In this document: piece after piece, positions 63,549 to 64,000 of the stretch
How positions within the stretch are numbered: position 1 is the first letter of the stretch
Layout of the letters: every line of letters starts with the position of its first letter
Assembly (NCBI GenBank): GCA_009829735.1
Contig: CM020620.1
Location: forward strand, 10,284,920-10,348,919
Source of the DNA: Pyropia yezoensis
Lineage: Eukaryota > Rhodophyta > Bangiophyceae > Bangiales > Bangiaceae
Reading direction: 5' to 3'
Length of the DNA stretch: 64,000 bases
Notes under the pieces: generated by a model
What the model saw: the letters and a program-made list of their open reading frames with translations, nothing else
Databases searched by the model: none
Told to the model about the DNA's origin: nothing
Position numbers and translations under genes: made by a program

Positions 63549-64000
63549 CGGTGTGCCCTTTTTGCCACCCGCTCCCCCCTTCCCCCGCCCCGCGCTTGGC
63601 CTTGCCCCCACCCGGCGCTCCCTTGTCCGTACCGTCCCCCCGGCGCGGTCGCGCCGCCGCCGTGGCCCCCCCCCCTCCGTTGGTGGCCCCCAGCCCGTCG
63701 AGGCGACCTCGCACCCCCCAAACCGCGGTGGGCCACCGGCCGCCCGCCGACGGAGCGCCCGGCCGCCCCCGCCGCCCGCACCCGCCCCCCCCCCCGCCCC
63801 TTGCACCCCCCCGCTGTGCACCGCGTCGCGGCCACCACCGCCCCCCCGCTACCACCACCGCTGCCGCCTCCAACCGACGCCACCGCCACCGCCGCCGCCG
63901 CCGCCCCTGTGCTCCCGCTGCCGCTGCCGCTGCCGGCGGCGCCGCACGTTGCCGCCGCCGCCGCAACCCCACGCCGCCGCCGCCGCGCCTTGCCACGCCG

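Larger units (their letters stand above)
61282..64000. other. Repeat-rich, C/G-rich end of the window without a supported gene
   Basis: Upstream of the helicase. An AT-richer patch at 61560-61800 contains an imperfect inverted pair (CATGCGAGACA and TGTCTCGCATG, about 61655 and 61700). A direct repeat, ATCCTGCGCCAA then TGACTGGCGG, occurs at about 62568 and 62608. A 23-base alternating CG tract lies at 62521-62543 and a 40-C run at 63506-63545. Long - strand frames here are composition artefacts. Confidence 0.5.

Noticed and set aside
61780-63996. Very long - strand frames (562 and 738 codons) at the end of the window.
   Set aside because: They run through a 40-C homopolymer and CG repeats and consist of Gly/Arg/Pro runs in all frames. 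Openness is due to lack of A/T-containing stops.
1-64000. tRNA or rRNA genes.
   Set aside because: I looked for GGTTCGA-type T-loops with matching stems and found only isolated GTTCGA strings inside coding or low-complexity DNA.
1-64000. CRISPR arrays, bacterial operons or retroelement remains.
   Set aside because: No regularly spaced short repeats with unique spacers, no polycistronic layout and no reverse-transcriptase or integrase-like sequence were seen.

Overview
This window looks like nuclear DNA of a very GC-rich photosynthetic eukaryote. A bangiophyte red alga of the Porphyra/Pyropia type fits best. Genes are compact with few, short introns, proteins are full of Ala, Gly and Pro runs, and several products carry Ala/Arg/Ser-rich plastid-type leaders (a ketoacyl-ACP synthase, a 2Fe-2S protein, a DCC-family protein). 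The organism call is inference; another GC-rich alga is not excluded. Long C/G homopolymers make reading frames unreliable in places.

Layout: 0.9-6.7 kb holds a degenerate acyl-CoA-synthetase-like gene (+) and an unknown acidic/Ser-rich protein gene (-). From 9.09 to 20.13 kb lies what reads as one complete 11.04-kb CACTA/Plavaka-type DNA transposon, with near-identical inverted ends, a 3-bp target duplication (CAT), subterminal TCGATGGG repeats, an apparently intact four-exon transposase and accessory genes on the opposite strand. From 21.4 to 30.2 kb come a small unknown ORF, a plastid DCC thiol-disulfide protein, a small mitochondrial-type membrane protein, a 151-bp MITE, a TMEM53/DUF829 hydrolase and peptidyl-tRNA hydrolase 2. 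The 30.4-34 kb stretch is low-complexity with one uncertain membrane-protein gene. From 35 to 45.4 kb are an N-myristoylated Ala-rich protein, a NEDD1-like WD40 protein, the GTPase DRG1 and a plastid 2Fe-2S ferredoxin-like protein. From 46.8 to 61.3 kb are plastid KASII (FabF), a low-complexity RING-type gene, a membrane-anchored SRPBCC protein and a FANCJ/BRIP1-like DNA helicase. The last 2.7 kb are repeats without a convincing gene.

The host genes are ordinary housekeeping functions (fatty acid synthesis, translation quality control, mitotic spindle nucleation, DNA repair) with no operon-like logic. The transposon is the only coordinated system: its genes, end repeats and internal promoter share the same short motif, which suggests an element-encoded DNA-binding regulator of the En/Spm TNPA kind. 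The most unusual host genes are the acyl-CoA-synthetase homologue, which has lost its key motifs and gained a 300-residue coiled insertion, and the FANCJ-like helicase, whose low-complexity inserts carry repeated SUMO-consensus motifs.
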